Source of the DNA: Bacillus fonticola
GTDB taxonomy: Bacteria; Bacillota; Bacilli; Bacillales; JC228
Direction: 5' to 3'
Length of the DNA stretch: 64,000 bases
Assembly (NCBI RefSeq): GCF_012955605.1
Contig: NZ_CP052135.1
Location: forward strand, 1,833,469-1,897,468
Below the pieces are notes generated by a model that saw only the letters and a program-made list of their open reading frames with translations, was not told where the DNA came from and made no database searches. How positions within the stretch are numbered: the stretch's first letter is position 1; each line of letters opens with the position of its first letter. The position numbers were made by a program, and so were the translations under genes. Positions 27,267-35,890 of the stretch are shown here, piece by piece.

Positions 27267-27299
27267 AACACGCCTACTAGTAGACTCAGTAGACGTGTT
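27267..27299 (-). terminator. Terminator of sleB-ypeB
   Basis: On the minus strand AACACG(T)CTACT pairs with AGTAG(G)CGTGTT and is followed by TTTTTTT. It lies about 35 nt past the ypeB stop. Confidence 0.75.
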
Positions 27300-27332
27300 G
27301 TCATTGTGGTTGAGATGGTTATGAACATGTAC

Positions 27333-28679
27333 TTATACTAAATTTTCGTAAATCGGTTCTGCGTTTTGAAGTTTTTCAATTTCTTCCTCTACACCATTGT
27401 TCGCATTAATGAAAATGCGATACGTGTCATTATTTAAGGTAGCTAGAAACTCATAGGATAGTACTTCTTCTCCCAGTTCGTTCACGATAATACTTAAGCG
27501 ATCATCTTGAACTTTCACGTTGGAATTCAGCATACTTTTTGCTTCTTCTTTTGAGATTGTAGGCTCTGGGATGTCACGTGTTTTGTGTGACTTCAAATAT
27601 TCTTCTGCAGTAAAGTTCAAGATAGATCCATCGTCCAAGGCTACTTTTATCGAAATCGCATCAGGATAAATACGGACTCCATCTTCAGAAATGGATACGA
27701 ACGTAAATAGTCCTACATTATCATATTGTGTACTTTCAAATAATTCCATATCCATAAAGTTGTGCTCTTTTAAAAACTTTTCTGCTTCTTTACTTGCTTC
27801 ATTTAAACTAATATTTTGATCTGTAATATCACGATTCTGAAGGAGGTAGATCGGGTATCCCCCTTTTCTCGTGATATCCATTGTTGCTTCCCAATTGCCT
27901 TTTTTATACGTCACGCTGTAGAACCCATTTTCCTTATTCGGACCACCCTTTGCAATGGTCATTTTGGCGTTCTTTGGAACAGGAATATATTTTTCAGCAA
28001 TTTTTCTAGCTTCTTCTTTGTTAATAAAATCTCCATCTAAGTCCTTGTACCCAATCTCTTTCTCGCGCGAGGACACCTGGTTTGGACCAAAACCTGTTTC
28101 ATCATAACCATCAACCGTTTTCTCGACCGTTTTGAACCCATCAATGATCGTATTATCAGTAGTTTCTTCACCGGAGGCCAATGCCATCTCAACGTCCATC
28201 CAGCGAAGGTTATCTTGAATCACCATATTTTGAACCGTGCGCAGCTCTTCTTGCATCGTGGCTGCTTGTTCGTAAAGGCTCTGAAGTGTTTCTTGTTCCT
28301 CACTAGTAAGGGGATCCTTCTCTAAATTTCGTACTGCTGTTCTATGACTGAATTCCCCTACTTGTGCAAGAAACTCCTCTGTTTTGTTAAAAGGCAATAA
28401 CGTTAATGGTAGTTGCCCCACGTCATTATGGGCTTCAGAAGTAATGCGCCACACATCTGCCAGTGCAGGTGATAGTGACTTTTGCGTATTCATGGCAAGT
28501 GTGGCACCGATTTTATCATGTAGTAAGTCTACCTGATAGGTTAAATCGTGAAAGGCCCGTTGATAGTTGTTCTCTGCATTGATGAGGATTGCATTTTTTT
28601 CTTGGTGCTCTTGGTATCCCCAAAATGCTGTTCCACCGACTGCAACTGCAAGTACTCCGATGAGGATTCCTCTAATCAT
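27333..28679 (-). CDS. ypeB: Germination protein YpeB
   Basis: Partner of SleB: it is needed to hold and protect the cortex-lytic enzyme in the dormant spore. The 448-residue product has an N-terminal membrane anchor (GILIGVLAVAVGGTAFWGY), a helical region rich in QEELRTVQNMV-type segments, and three PepSY-type repeats in the C-terminal half (INKEEARKIAEKYI, SLNEASKEAEKFL, TISKEEAKSML). It starts 14 nt after sleB in the same transcript. Length and layout are standard. Confidence 0.95.
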   Translation of the reverse strand: MIRGILIGVLAVAVGGTAFWGYQEHQEKNAILINAENNYQRAFHDLTYQVDLLHDKIGATLAMNTQKSLSPALADVWRITSEAHNDVGQLPLTLLPFNKTEEFLAQVGEFSHRTAVRNLEKDPLTSEEQETLQSLYEQAATMQEELRTVQNMVIQDNLRWMDVEMALASGEETTDNTIIDGFKTVEKTVDGYDETGFGPNQVSSREKEIGYKDLDGDFINKEEARKIAEKYIPVPKNAKMTIAKGGPNKENGFYSVTYKKGNWEATMDITRKGGYPIYLLQNRDITDQNISLNEASKEAEKFLKEHNFMDMELFESTQYDNVGLFTFVSISEDGVRIYPDAISIKVALDDGSILNFTAEEYLKSHKTRDIPEPTISKEEAKSMLNSNVKVQDDRLSIIVNELGEEVLSYEFLATLNNDTYRIFINANNGVEEEIEKLQNAEPIYENLV

Positions 28680-28693
28680 CTGTCTGCCTCCTC

Positions 28694-29728
28694 CTATTCA
28701 CCGAATATGTGTTTTCCAATTCGTTTGATTTGCGGACGTGACCAAATCCAATTGCTTGTTGCCGTTTCTGGATTGAAGTAATACAATGCACCTTCCGATG
28801 GATCCCATCCATTAATTGCGTCTAAAACAGCTTGACGGGCTGTTTCATTCGGTGTTAAGTAAATTTGTCCGTCAGCAACAGCAGTGAAAGCACCAGGTTC
28901 AAAGATCACCCCAGCAGCCGTATTCGGAAACTGTGGACTATCCACACGATTTAATATAACGGCAGCAACGGCAACCTGCCCCTCGTACGGTTCTCCTCGT
29001 GCTTCACCGTAAACGGCATTTGACATGACCTGAATGTCATTTTGACTAAAGCCGTTCGGTGTGTTAGAAGCAGTCGGTTTATTAGGCTGCTGTTCTTGCT
29101 GAGTTTCTGTTTCTGAACCTTGATCTGGTGGTGGAGCCTCTTCAGTGTCACCTTCACCCGTATTTGGTGTAGGTGCCTGATTAGTGCCTGGATCTGATGG
29201 TTGTTCGTCTTTATGGGCAGCTCCTTTGTCACCGGCTTTTCCTGCTCCTGGGTCACCGGATTTTCCTGTTCCTTGGCCTTTCTTCGGATCAGTACTTGGC
29301 GCTTTTTCACTACCTTGTGGGTTATCCTTTGGGCCAGACTGTTTATCTAAACCTGTCCCTCCGTAATGTGTAAAATCTCGATCATTACGGATATTCTTTT
29401 TTACAAATTGCTTGTTATACTTAGTTGCTTTTTCGAGCATGTGCTTTGTTTCTTCACCGACAAGCCCATCAATCTCCATTCCAAATGCTTCTTGGAAGTT
29501 ACGAACTGCCCAATAAGTCCCCCATCCGTAAACCCCATCAATCTCACCGTTGTAGTATCCGTTGTATTGAAGTCGCGCCTGCAATTCTATTACGTCTTCT
29601 CCTACAGCCCCTTTCTGTATTACTTGTTCCGAAAATGCACTTGCCTCCTGCATATTACCTGTAAAGAAAATAGCGGTTGCAAGGGTAAAGATGAGGAACC
29701 ACTTTACCTGTCTAGACATCCATTCCAT
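28694..29728 (-). CDS. sleB: Spore cortex-lytic enzyme SleB
   Basis: Lytic transglycosylase that degrades cortex peptidoglycan during germination. Domains: signal peptide (about residues 1-33), PG-binding domain (VIELQARLQYNGYYNGEID) at 40-100, a long low-complexity linker rich in P, G, D, K, E and Q at about 125-220, and the C-terminal Hydrolase_2 domain with the catalytic glutamate in AVYGEARGEPYEGQVAVAAV. At 344 residues it is longer than the usual roughly 305 because of the linker. ATG 29728 follows GGAGGG by 7 nt; a TTG at 29743 lies before that site. Confidence 0.95.
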   Translation of the reverse strand: MEWMSRQVKWFLIFTLATAIFFTGNMQEASAFSEQVIQKGAVGEDVIELQARLQYNGYYNGEIDGVYGWGTYWAVRNFQEAFGMEIDGLVGEETKHMLEKATKYNKQFVKKNIRNDRDFTHYGGTGLDKQSGPKDNPQGSEKAPSTDPKKGQGTGKSGDPGAGKAGDKGAAHKDEQPSDPGTNQAPTPNTGEGDTEEAPPPDQGSETETQQEQQPNKPTASNTPNGFSQNDIQVMSNAVYGEARGEPYEGQVAVAAVILNRVDSPQFPNTAAGVIFEPGAFTAVADGQIYLTPNETARQAVLDAINGWDPSEGALYYFNPETATSNWIWSRPQIKRIGKHIFGE

Positions 29729-29864
29729 GTAGTTACCCTCCAATTGTTGGTCTGAAGTTAACTCTATTTTTGTGAGAAGAGGTTAGAAATATACAAAACA
29801 ACACCCTATCTTGTTAGTGGTAGATTTGACCAGTTAGAAATGAATCGAAAAAAATCACTAAAAA

Positions 29865-29891
29865 GCGCCTCCCTTATACAAAGAGAGACGC
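29865..29891 (-). terminator. Terminator of prsW
   Basis: On the minus strand GCGTCTCTCTT pairs with AAGGGAGGCGC and is followed by TTTTTAGTG. It lies about 60 nt past the prsW stop. Nothing else is visible in 29729-29947 apart from probable sleB promoter sequence. Confidence 0.7.
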
Positions 29892-29947
29892 ACACATTTT
29901 ATGTTTGAATGGAGTAGCTGATAGGATGTACTAGTTGTGGTTCACAT

Positions 29948-30619
29948 TTACGGAATCGCTATTTTCTTTTTTCTTTCCACGTAGTGACGCGCCATTTTTA
30001 CCTTTCGTAACGCAAACCACCACAAGAATAACATAAACGGAATGATGAGTACGACCCATTCCGTGCGCGTTCGCAAAATAACGTCATACGTACCATGTAA
30101 AAAAATAGGCACAAGAAGGGACAAAAAGAGAAAGCGGGACTTTAACGGTTGGTTTGAAAACTTCCCCTTCCCGATATAAAAGCCCATAATGACCCCAAAT
30201 AGCGCGTGACTAGACACGGGAAGTAACGCACGACCCAGTGCATACTCAACACCATTGGCCAATAAGTACAAAATGTTTTCCATTGTAGCAAATCCAAGGG
30301 ATACACTTACCGCATACACGATGCCATCATATGGATCATCAAATTCTACATGCGTATAGGCTGTATAAAACAAGACAAACCATTTGAAAAATTCCTCCAG
30401 AAAGCCTATAGAAAGAAACGATTTAGCAAACAAAGATTGCCAAATCCCCTCTACTTCAAACACATACTGGATAAACATCAGTGGAAATACAAGCAGTGCA
30501 CCAAACATAAACGCTCGAATCACGACGGAAATAGGCTCTTGATCGTAATTATCTCGTAAGTAAAAATAACTTAATAAGGCAAATCCAGGAGCAATTCCCG
30601 CAGATAGGATAGAAATCAT
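29948..30619 (-). CDS. prsW: Intramembrane protease PrsW
   Basis: Site-1 protease that in B. subtilis cleaves the anti-sigma factor RsiW in response to cell envelope stress. The 223-residue polytopic protein has the family motifs [13 protein letters not shown] (EExxxK), [33 protein letters not shown] and LHGTYD, which carry the conserved Glu and His residues in membrane helices. No rsiW-sigW pair lies nearby. Position after sleB/ypeB matches B. subtilis ypdC. Confidence 0.93.
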   Translation of the reverse strand: MISILSAGIAPGFALLSYFYLRDNYDQEPISVVIRAFMFGALLVFPLMFIQYVFEVEGIWQSLFAKSFLSIGFLEEFFKWFVLFYTAYTHVEFDDPYDGIVYAVSVSLGFATMENILYLLANGVEYALGRALLPVSSHALFGVIMGFYIGKGKFSNQPLKSRFLFLSLLVPIFLHGTYDVILRTRTEWVVLIIPFMLFLWWFALRKVKMARHYVERKKKIAIP

Positions 30620-30934
30620 ACCATCAACCCTTTAATATCCATTTACTTCATCGTATCATGGAATAGGAGGATACGGGTGAGAAGTTGAAAAAAGTGTACA
30701 TAATCAGATTGAAATTTTTGGATAGGCTGTTTTCTGAAAGATTGTTGCTTTATTAATGAAATCTCATTACACAGTAGCTGTATGATGCGACATAAGACAC
30801 CGCTCCGGAAATACACTTCGCTAGTTTTGATTGTACTAAGAAAATGTTGAATGTTTTCCATGAGACCATGTGTAATTCCACAATAGTATTCAACTTCATA
30901 CTTAGTAAGGGAAATTATGTAATACTTACTATTC

Positions 30935-31183
30935 GTTGATTGGAGCGGAAGGCGGCGACTCCTGCGGGATCAGCGGGACAGGTGAGACGTGTCTAGCTAC
31001 AGCGGTCTGCTCCCGTCTGAAAATAACCTTCGTCTTTTGAGGCAAAAAGCGCCTCTAAAGCCAAAGAACATCTTTCAGAGGGAGCAAAACGGACCGCTTC
31101 CGCATTTCATTTCGCAAGAGCGCAGCGATGAGGAGGCTCACCGCCCGCCCCGCGGAAAGCGTCCGCCTGCAGCGGAAATCAAC
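30935..31183. repeat. Nested palindromic repeat element (249 bp)
   Basis: The outer ends are inverted: GTTGATT-GGAGCGGAAGGCGG at 30935 against AATCAAC at 31177-31183 and its GCGGAAA/GTCCGCC lead-in. GGTGAGAC (30981) is opposed by GGCTCACC (31135). Inside lies a second inverted-repeat unit, 31002-31097, with ends GCGGTCTGCTCCC and GGGAGCAAAACGGACCGC and a central GAGGC-AAAAAGC-GCCTC hairpin. The outer sequence resembles a dispersed element common in Bacillaceae genomes; the inner one looks like an insertion into it. No protein is likely. Confidence 0.75.
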
Positions 31184-31275
31184 ATAGCAGTATGTCACAT
31201 CATGGGATAACTGTTTAATAAAAACAACAAAGGATACGAAAAGAGCCTTTGGATAAAAGAGAAAGGTGTGTACTT

Positions 31276-32247
31276 ATGAAACCAACACTACTACTTATTC
31301 ATACTGGCGGGACCATCTCAATGGCAGAAGATGAACAACAGTCTGTGTCCCCTCAGACAACTAATCCGCTTCTTCGTGAAACACACCTTATTGAATCGTA
31401 CTGCTTTGTAGACGTATTGGAACTATTTCACCTCCCCTCACCACATATTACATTCGAGGAAATGAAACAATTGCGAGACGTCATTATAGACGCAATAGCA
31501 CGGAAAACGTATGACGGTGTTGTCATCACACACGGTACTGATACTCTCGAAGAAACTGCCTATTTCTTAGATATAACACTCGAAGTAAATGTCCCCATCG
31601 TATTAACAGGTGCGATGCGTTCTAGTAACGAAATTGGCAGCGATGGATTGTACAACTTGGTAAGCGCAGTTAGGACAGCTATTTGTCCTGAAGCAAAGGG
31701 GAAAGGCGTTATGGTCGTTCTCAATGATGAAATCCATACAGCGAAAAATGTAACGAAAACTCATGCATCCAATGTATCTACTTTCCAAAGTCCCCAATAT
31801 GGACCCATTGGAATTGTGACCAAAACAAAAGTACGGTTTCACCATGCACCCATTCGCCGGGAGTGGATTCCTTTCACTAATGAATCTATTCCCAATGTGC
31901 CAATTGTCAAGGCTTACGCAGGAATGGACGACACTCTTTTACGAGCATTGGAAGGCAGAATCGACGGACTTGTCGTCGAAGCATTAGGACAAGGGAACCT
32001 TCCCCCAAAAGCAGCCCACGGTGTGTGCAGGTTGAAAGATAGCGGTACTCCCATCGTTGTCGTGTCTCGTTGCTTCAACGGTATTGCCCAGGAAGTGTAC
32101 AAATATGAAGGCGGGGGGAAATGGCTACACGACCGGGGCATCCAGTTTGCTTACGGATTAAATGGTCCGAAAGCGCGCATTAAGTTGATGCTTGCGTTGG
32201 CAAAATACGGGCAAGACCTGCTTCTAGAAGACTTGTTTCAAGAATAA
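31276..32247 (+). CDS. ansA: L-asparaginase, type I (cytoplasmic)
   Basis: Hydrolyses asparagine to aspartate and ammonia. The 323-residue product has both active-site signatures: LLIHTGGTISMAED (nucleophile Thr) and GVVITHGTDTLEETAYFLD (second Thr and Asp), plus the lysine-containing stretch VLNDEIHTAKNVTKTHASN. It lacks a signal peptide. ATG 31276 follows GAAAGGTGTG; the frame extends to a TTG at 31249 without better support. It is a plus-strand gene between minus-strand prsW and ypdA, so it is expressed alone. Confidence 0.93.
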   Translation: MKPTLLLIHTGGTISMAEDEQQSVSPQTTNPLLRETHLIESYCFVDVLELFHLPSPHITFEEMKQLRDVIIDAIARKTYDGVVITHGTDTLEETAYFLDITLEVNVPIVLTGAMRSSNEIGSDGLYNLVSAVRTAICPEAKGKGVMVVLNDEIHTAKNVTKTHASNVSTFQSPQYGPIGIVTKTKVRFHHAPIRREWIPFTNESIPNVPIVKAYAGMDDTLLRALEGRIDGLVVEALGQGNLPPKAAHGVCRLKDSGTPIVVVSRCFNGIAQEVYKYEGGGKWLHDRGIQFAYGLNGPKARIKLMLALAKYGQDLLLEDLFQE

Positions 32248-32269
32248 CTACAAAAAAACGTTCATGAAC

Positions 32270-32438
32270 ACCACACTCAACCTATGTATGGAAATTGGAG
32301 ATAAAGCAGTCTAGTTTTGATCAAGGCGGTGTGAGCAGAGCCCCAAGTAATCGGAAGTTACCTATGCGAAGTTGTACTCTAAATAAGTTAGTGAACATGG
32401 TTGGGACTCGGCGTCGCTCCGCCCCTTTTCCGCAAAAA
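32270..32438 (-). repeat. Dispersed intergenic repeat, copy B
   Basis: Partner of 2200-2375, sharing GATCAAGGCGGTG (from 32319) and CTCCGCCCCTTTTCC (from 32417) with similar spacing, plus scattered matches between (AAAGCAGT upstream, GAG..G.GCC after the first block). It lies between the ends of the convergent ansA and ypdA genes and again directly abuts the terminator of the minus-strand gene. Confidence 0.65.
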
Positions 32439-32479
32439 AGAAGGAGTGCATAAAGCCCTACTGCTTTTGCACTCCTTCT
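32439..32479 (-). terminator. Terminator overlapping the end of ypdA
   Basis: On the minus strand AGAAGGAGTGCA-AAAG pairs with CTTTA-TGCACTCCTTCT, followed by TTTTTTGCGG. The 5' arm encodes the last ypdA residues (REGVQKQ). Confidence 0.8.
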
Positions 32480-33441
32480 CTTGTTGCGATGCATTCCGCA
32501 ATTTGCCCCCCGTGAAATCGTCCGTTCTCAATGAATATTTCGTTTGCATTATTTCCTGCAGCAATGACTCCTGCAATAAAACAGTTTCTCACGTTTGTTT
32601 CCATCGTCTCTTCTGAAAAAGTAGGTCGTCCTGTTTCTTCATCGGATTTCACGCCAATGCGACGGAGAAATGCATGATCTGGTCGATATCCTGTCATCGC
32701 AAATACCACATCAGCAGGTACAGACTTTTCTTCTCCATCTTTTTCAAAAAATACACTCTCTGGGGTAAATGCTTTAACGTTAGCACGGAACTCCATTTGA
32801 ATCGTTCCATTTCGTACTAGAGCTTCAAACTCTGGCAAAATCCACGGCTTTACACTTGACGAGTATGTATCACCTCTGTATAACACGGTTACGTAAGCTC
32901 CTGCAAAGACAAGTTCTAACGCAGCATCCACACTTGAGTTTTTACCGCCAATCACGACAGCACGTTGCTGAAAATACGGATGCGCTTCGTGAAAATAATG
33001 ATGTATGTGAGGTAAATCTTCACCAAGTACGCCCATAACATTTGGATGATCATAATATCCAGTTGCGACAACGACATATTTAGCTTTGTATGTATCTTTT
33101 GTCGTTGTAATATGGAAGGTTTCACCATGCTGCTCCTTTTCAATCTTAGTAACAGTTTCAAATCTATGTATGCGTGGTTGTTCTCTTTCAACAACAGAAC
33201 GATAATAGGCGAGCGCCTGATTTCGTTTTGGCTTTCGGTTCTCTGTAATAAAAGGAACGCCCCCAATTTCAAGCTTTTCACTCGAGCTAAAAAAGGTTTG
33301 ATGCGTCGGGTAGTGGTAAATGGAATTCACAATGTTCCCTTTTTCAATAATGAGTGGTTGGAACCCTTTCTTTTGTAAAGCAAGGGAAGCGGCAATTCCG
33401 CATGGCCCACCACCGATAATAATTATGTCTTCATGCCCCAC
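32458..33441 (-). CDS. ypdA: Bacillithiol-disulfide reductase YpdA (Bdr)
   Basis: FAD- and NADPH-dependent reductase that recycles oxidised bacillithiol. The 327-residue protein has the FAD-binding motif IIIGGGPCGIAAS at the N-terminus, the NADPH-binding motif AVVIGGKNSSVDAALE in the middle, and a C-terminal FIAGVIAAGNNANEIFIENG near the FAD. The cysteine of GGGPCG is the conserved YpdA cysteine. It is adjacent to gudB as in B. subtilis. There is no signal peptide. Confidence 0.92.
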   Translation of the reverse strand: MGHEDIIIIGGGPCGIAASLALQKKGFQPLIIEKGNIVNSIYHYPTHQTFFSSSEKLEIGGVPFITENRKPKRNQALAYYRSVVEREQPRIHRFETVTKIEKEQHGETFHITTTKDTYKAKYVVVATGYYDHPNVMGVLGEDLPHIHHYFHEAHPYFQQRAVVIGGKNSSVDAALELVFAGAYVTVLYRGDTYSSSVKPWILPEFEALVRNGTIQMEFRANVKAFTPESVFFEKDGEEKSVPADVVFAMTGYRPDHAFLRRIGVKSDEETGRPTFSEETMETNVRNCFIAGVIAAGNNANEIFIENGRFHGGQIAECIATREGVQKQ

Positions 33442-33478
33442 CTAAGACACCCCTCTACTCATGATGCTTAACAACACT

Positions 33479-33510
33479 AAATCCCCTATCAACACTATGA
33501 TAGGGGATTT
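33479..33510 (-). terminator. Terminator of gudB
   Basis: A perfect 13-bp inverted repeat, AATCCCCTATCA with TGATAGGGGATT, lies 25 nt past the gudB stop. The minus-strand tail is TTAGTG, only weakly T-rich. Confidence 0.7.
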
Positions 33511-33534
33511 TAGGTAATCGTGCAAAATATGTGA

Positions 33535-34812
33535 TTAGATCCAGCCCCGGAAACGACAAGCTTCTGCCATTTTGCGCACGCCAACCATGTAAGCAGCAAG
33601 ACGCATGTCAACACGACGATTTTGTGCGGTTTCGTAAACGCTGTTAAAGCCTTTTACGATGACCTTTTCTAGCTTCTCCTCTACTTCCTCTTCAGTCCAG
33701 TAGTAACCTTGGTTATTTTGAACCCATTCAAAGTAAGATACTGTCACTCCACCAGACGAAGCAAGTACATCAGGAACAAGGAGAATCCCTCGTTCTGTTA
33801 ATATGCGCGTTGCTTCTAGCGTTGTCGGTCCATTTGCCGCTTCCACTACGATAGAGGCACGAATGTTAGAAGCATTTTCCTCAGTGATTTGATTCTCAAT
33901 CGCTGCCGGGACAAGAATATCACAATCTAATTCCAGTAGCTCCTTGTTAGAGATCGTGTTTTTAAATAGCTTTGTTACCGTACCAAAGCTATCTCGTCGA
34001 TCAAGTAAATAGTCGATATCTAGACCATCCGGATCGTACAAGCCTCCGTAAGCATCGGAAATTCCAACCACTTTTGCCCCTGCATTATGCATGAACTTAG
34101 AAAGGAAACTCCCTGCATTCCCAAAGCCTTGTACAACAACACGTGCACCCTCTAGAGAAATTCCTTTTTTCTTAGCAGCTTCATGAATACAAATGGTCAC
34201 CCCTTTTGCTGTGGCAGACTCACGACCGTGCGAGCCTCCTAGGACAAGAGGTTTCCCTGTAATAAAGCCTGGAGAGTTGAATTCGTCAATTCGACTATAC
34301 TCATCCATCATCCATGCCATAATTTGTGAATTCGTAAACACGTCTGGAGCTGGGATATCCTTTGTTGGGCCAACGATCTGACTAATTGCGCGAACATAGC
34401 CACGACTCAATCGTTCTAGCTCACGGAACGACATTTCCCGTGGATCACAAACGATACCACCCTTTCCTCCACCATAAGGAAGATCGACAATTCCACATTT
34501 CAGACTCATCCAAATCGAGAGTGCCTTCACTTCTCTTTCCGTCACATCTGGATGAAAACGGATCCCACCTTTTGTTGGACCAACTGCATCGTTATGCTGA
34601 GCACGATAACCAGTAAATACTTTTGTTGTGCCATCGTCCATTTTTACTGGAATTTTGACGGTAAGCATACGAATTGGCTCTTTTAGTAATTCATAAACAT
34701 CTTGTGGATACCCAAGTTTATCGAGTGCGTGATGAATCACGGTTTGTGTGGATTTCAGCACGTCTAAACTTTCTTCGTGATTCGTTCGTTCAGCGCCCTT
34801 CTCGGCTCCCAT
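33535..34812 (-). CDS. gudB: NAD-specific glutamate dehydrogenase
   Basis: Oxidises glutamate to 2-oxoglutarate and ammonia. The 425-residue product has the substrate-site region GGIRFHPDVTEREVKALS, the catalytic lysine in LPYGGGKGGIVCDP, and the NAD-binding motif VVVQGFGNAGSF. The three-residue duplication that inactivates laboratory B. subtilis gudB is not present, so the enzyme should be active. A CAGGAGG ribosome site precedes ATG 34812. Its place next to ypdA identifies it as gudB rather than rocG. Confidence 0.93.
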   Translation of the reverse strand: MGAEKGAERTNHEESLDVLKSTQTVIHHALDKLGYPQDVYELLKEPIRMLTVKIPVKMDDGTTKVFTGYRAQHNDAVGPTKGGIRFHPDVTEREVKALSIWMSLKCGIVDLPYGGGKGGIVCDPREMSFRELERLSRGYVRAISQIVGPTKDIPAPDVFTNSQIMAWMMDEYSRIDEFNSPGFITGKPLVLGGSHGRESATAKGVTICIHEAAKKKGISLEGARVVVQGFGNAGSFLSKFMHNAGAKVVGISDAYGGLYDPDGLDIDYLLDRRDSFGTVTKLFKNTISNKELLELDCDILVPAAIENQITEENASNIRASIVVEAANGPTTLEATRILTERGILLVPDVLASSGGVTVSYFEWVQNNQGYYWTEEEVEEKLEKVIVKGFNSVYETAQNRRVDMRLAAYMVGVRKMAEACRFRGWI

Positions 34813-34866
34813 TATTGTAAACCTCCTGTGTTTGAAGCAAAAATGTAGGATGAAAGGCTAACTTCG

Positions 34867-34909
34867 CACGTCCTGTTGCAACGCCTTTCTGACCCACGTC
34901 GTGTGGGCC
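34867..34909. repeat. Short repeat shared with the coding sequence at 1246-1290
   Basis: CACGTCCTG and then TTTCTGACCCACGTCGTGTG plus GGCC match 1246-1290 with 9 of 9 and 22 of 24 identities, separated by 10 or 12 nt. It contains the stem GACCCAC-GTCGT-GTGGG. It lies in the leader region of gudB. The remainder of 34813-35110 shows no other recognisable feature. Confidence 0.65.
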
Positions 34910-35110
34910 CAAGGATTCGTCCACCTTTCAGACAATAGTATACACCTTCCCCATGTTCATGCAAAGCAAAAAAGCGAAGTTGTTACAGTTCTTTTTTATT
35001 ATATGTAACCGCTATCAATATGATTAAGACAAGTATCTTCACATGAGTAGTAACCAACTCTTAAGACCAACTAACAATGGAATTAGGCGGAAGATGATAA
35101 GCAAGAAAAA

Positions 35111-35135
35111 AGCTCGGTGTTATCTCTCACCGAAC
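35111..35135 (-). terminator. Terminator of mecB
   Basis: On the minus strand AGTTCGGTG pairs with CACCGAGCT around GAGATAA-type loop bases and runs into TTTTTTC. The 5' arm covers the final mecB codons. Confidence 0.75.
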
Positions 35136-35714
35136 TTCTGAACTAAACCAATATGAAAGTTGGTTAATAGCATGCTGCTGACACACGCATACTCCGTACT
35201 CGATAATCCAGGCATCGCTTGAGGAACTTTTTTCTCCAAACTCTGTAAGAATCGGATGTGCTTCGACATAACCTCGGAATGAGGGGAACGTCACAATGAG
35301 ATAGTAGGCGTTGTCTTTTGCATATAAAGACTGGTGGGTTGTCGCCATGCAGTGCCCGTATGGGATGAGCCCTAATACATGCTCAAAATCTGTAAATTGA
35401 TAGACGAATGTACCTGAATCTGTTTCTTTGTATTTATGGCGACTGATTGCCCCCTCTAAAGTAAAAGGAGGTTCCTCTTCGACAGTTATGATAAAAAACA
35501 ACCCTTGAGGTTGAACAGCGTATACCTCCACAGCGACGCTATCTTCTTCTTCGACACCAATCGTATCGCAAGCCTCTGTTACGACTTCATGAAAAAGATC
35601 AAACCATTTCGTTGAATCGCCTCCGACATCTTCTTTTGAAATGCCTCTATCTTGTAGTTCTTCTAGTGTCATAAACATTTTGTACTGATTCGGATTCAGG
35701 CGTTCAAACTGCAT
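35127..35714 (-). CDS. mecB: MecA-family adaptor protein (MecB/YpbH)
   Basis: Adaptor that delivers substrates to the ClpC unfoldase. The 195-residue product has the N-terminal substrate-binding domain (MQFERLNPNQYKMFMTLEEL) and a C-terminal ClpC-binding domain with FTDFEHVLGLIPY and YLIVTFPSFRGYVEA, typical of NegReg_MecA proteins. Position between gudB and the phosphoesterase gene identifies it as YpbH rather than MecA. GGGAGG precedes the start. A role in competence or sporulation control is known for B. subtilis only. Confidence 0.88.
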   Translation of the reverse strand: MQFERLNPNQYKMFMTLEELQDRGISKEDVGGDSTKWFDLFHEVVTEACDTIGVEEEDSVAVEVYAVQPQGLFFIITVEEEPPFTLEGAISRHKYKETDSGTFVYQFTDFEHVLGLIPYGHCMATTHQSLYAKDNAYYLIVTFPSFRGYVEAHPILTEFGEKSSSSDAWIIEYGVCVCQQHAINQLSYWFSSEVR

Positions 35715-35890
35715 GCGAAGGCCTCCCTTCTCTTGCCCATTTCCTTAGGCAGTGTATGCAGAGTGACCTCATTCGGTACGTTGTCTAGCAAGCAAGTGCA
35801 CGCAATTTGTGCTGCTGAATCCCATCTTCTTTCAGGTCTTCCCACAAACTAAGGATGACTACCTTTTCCTAAACAAATAAATTGGAAGGC

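Noticed and set aside
30643..30861. Minus-strand open frame of 72 codons between prsW and the nested repeat
   Set aside because: No ribosome site before its ATG and no recognisable domain; the gap 30620-30934 otherwise shows nothing.
33535..34812. Cryptic gudB with the inactivating 9-bp duplication
   Set aside because: The tandem three-residue duplication known from laboratory B. subtilis is absent, so the gene appears functional.
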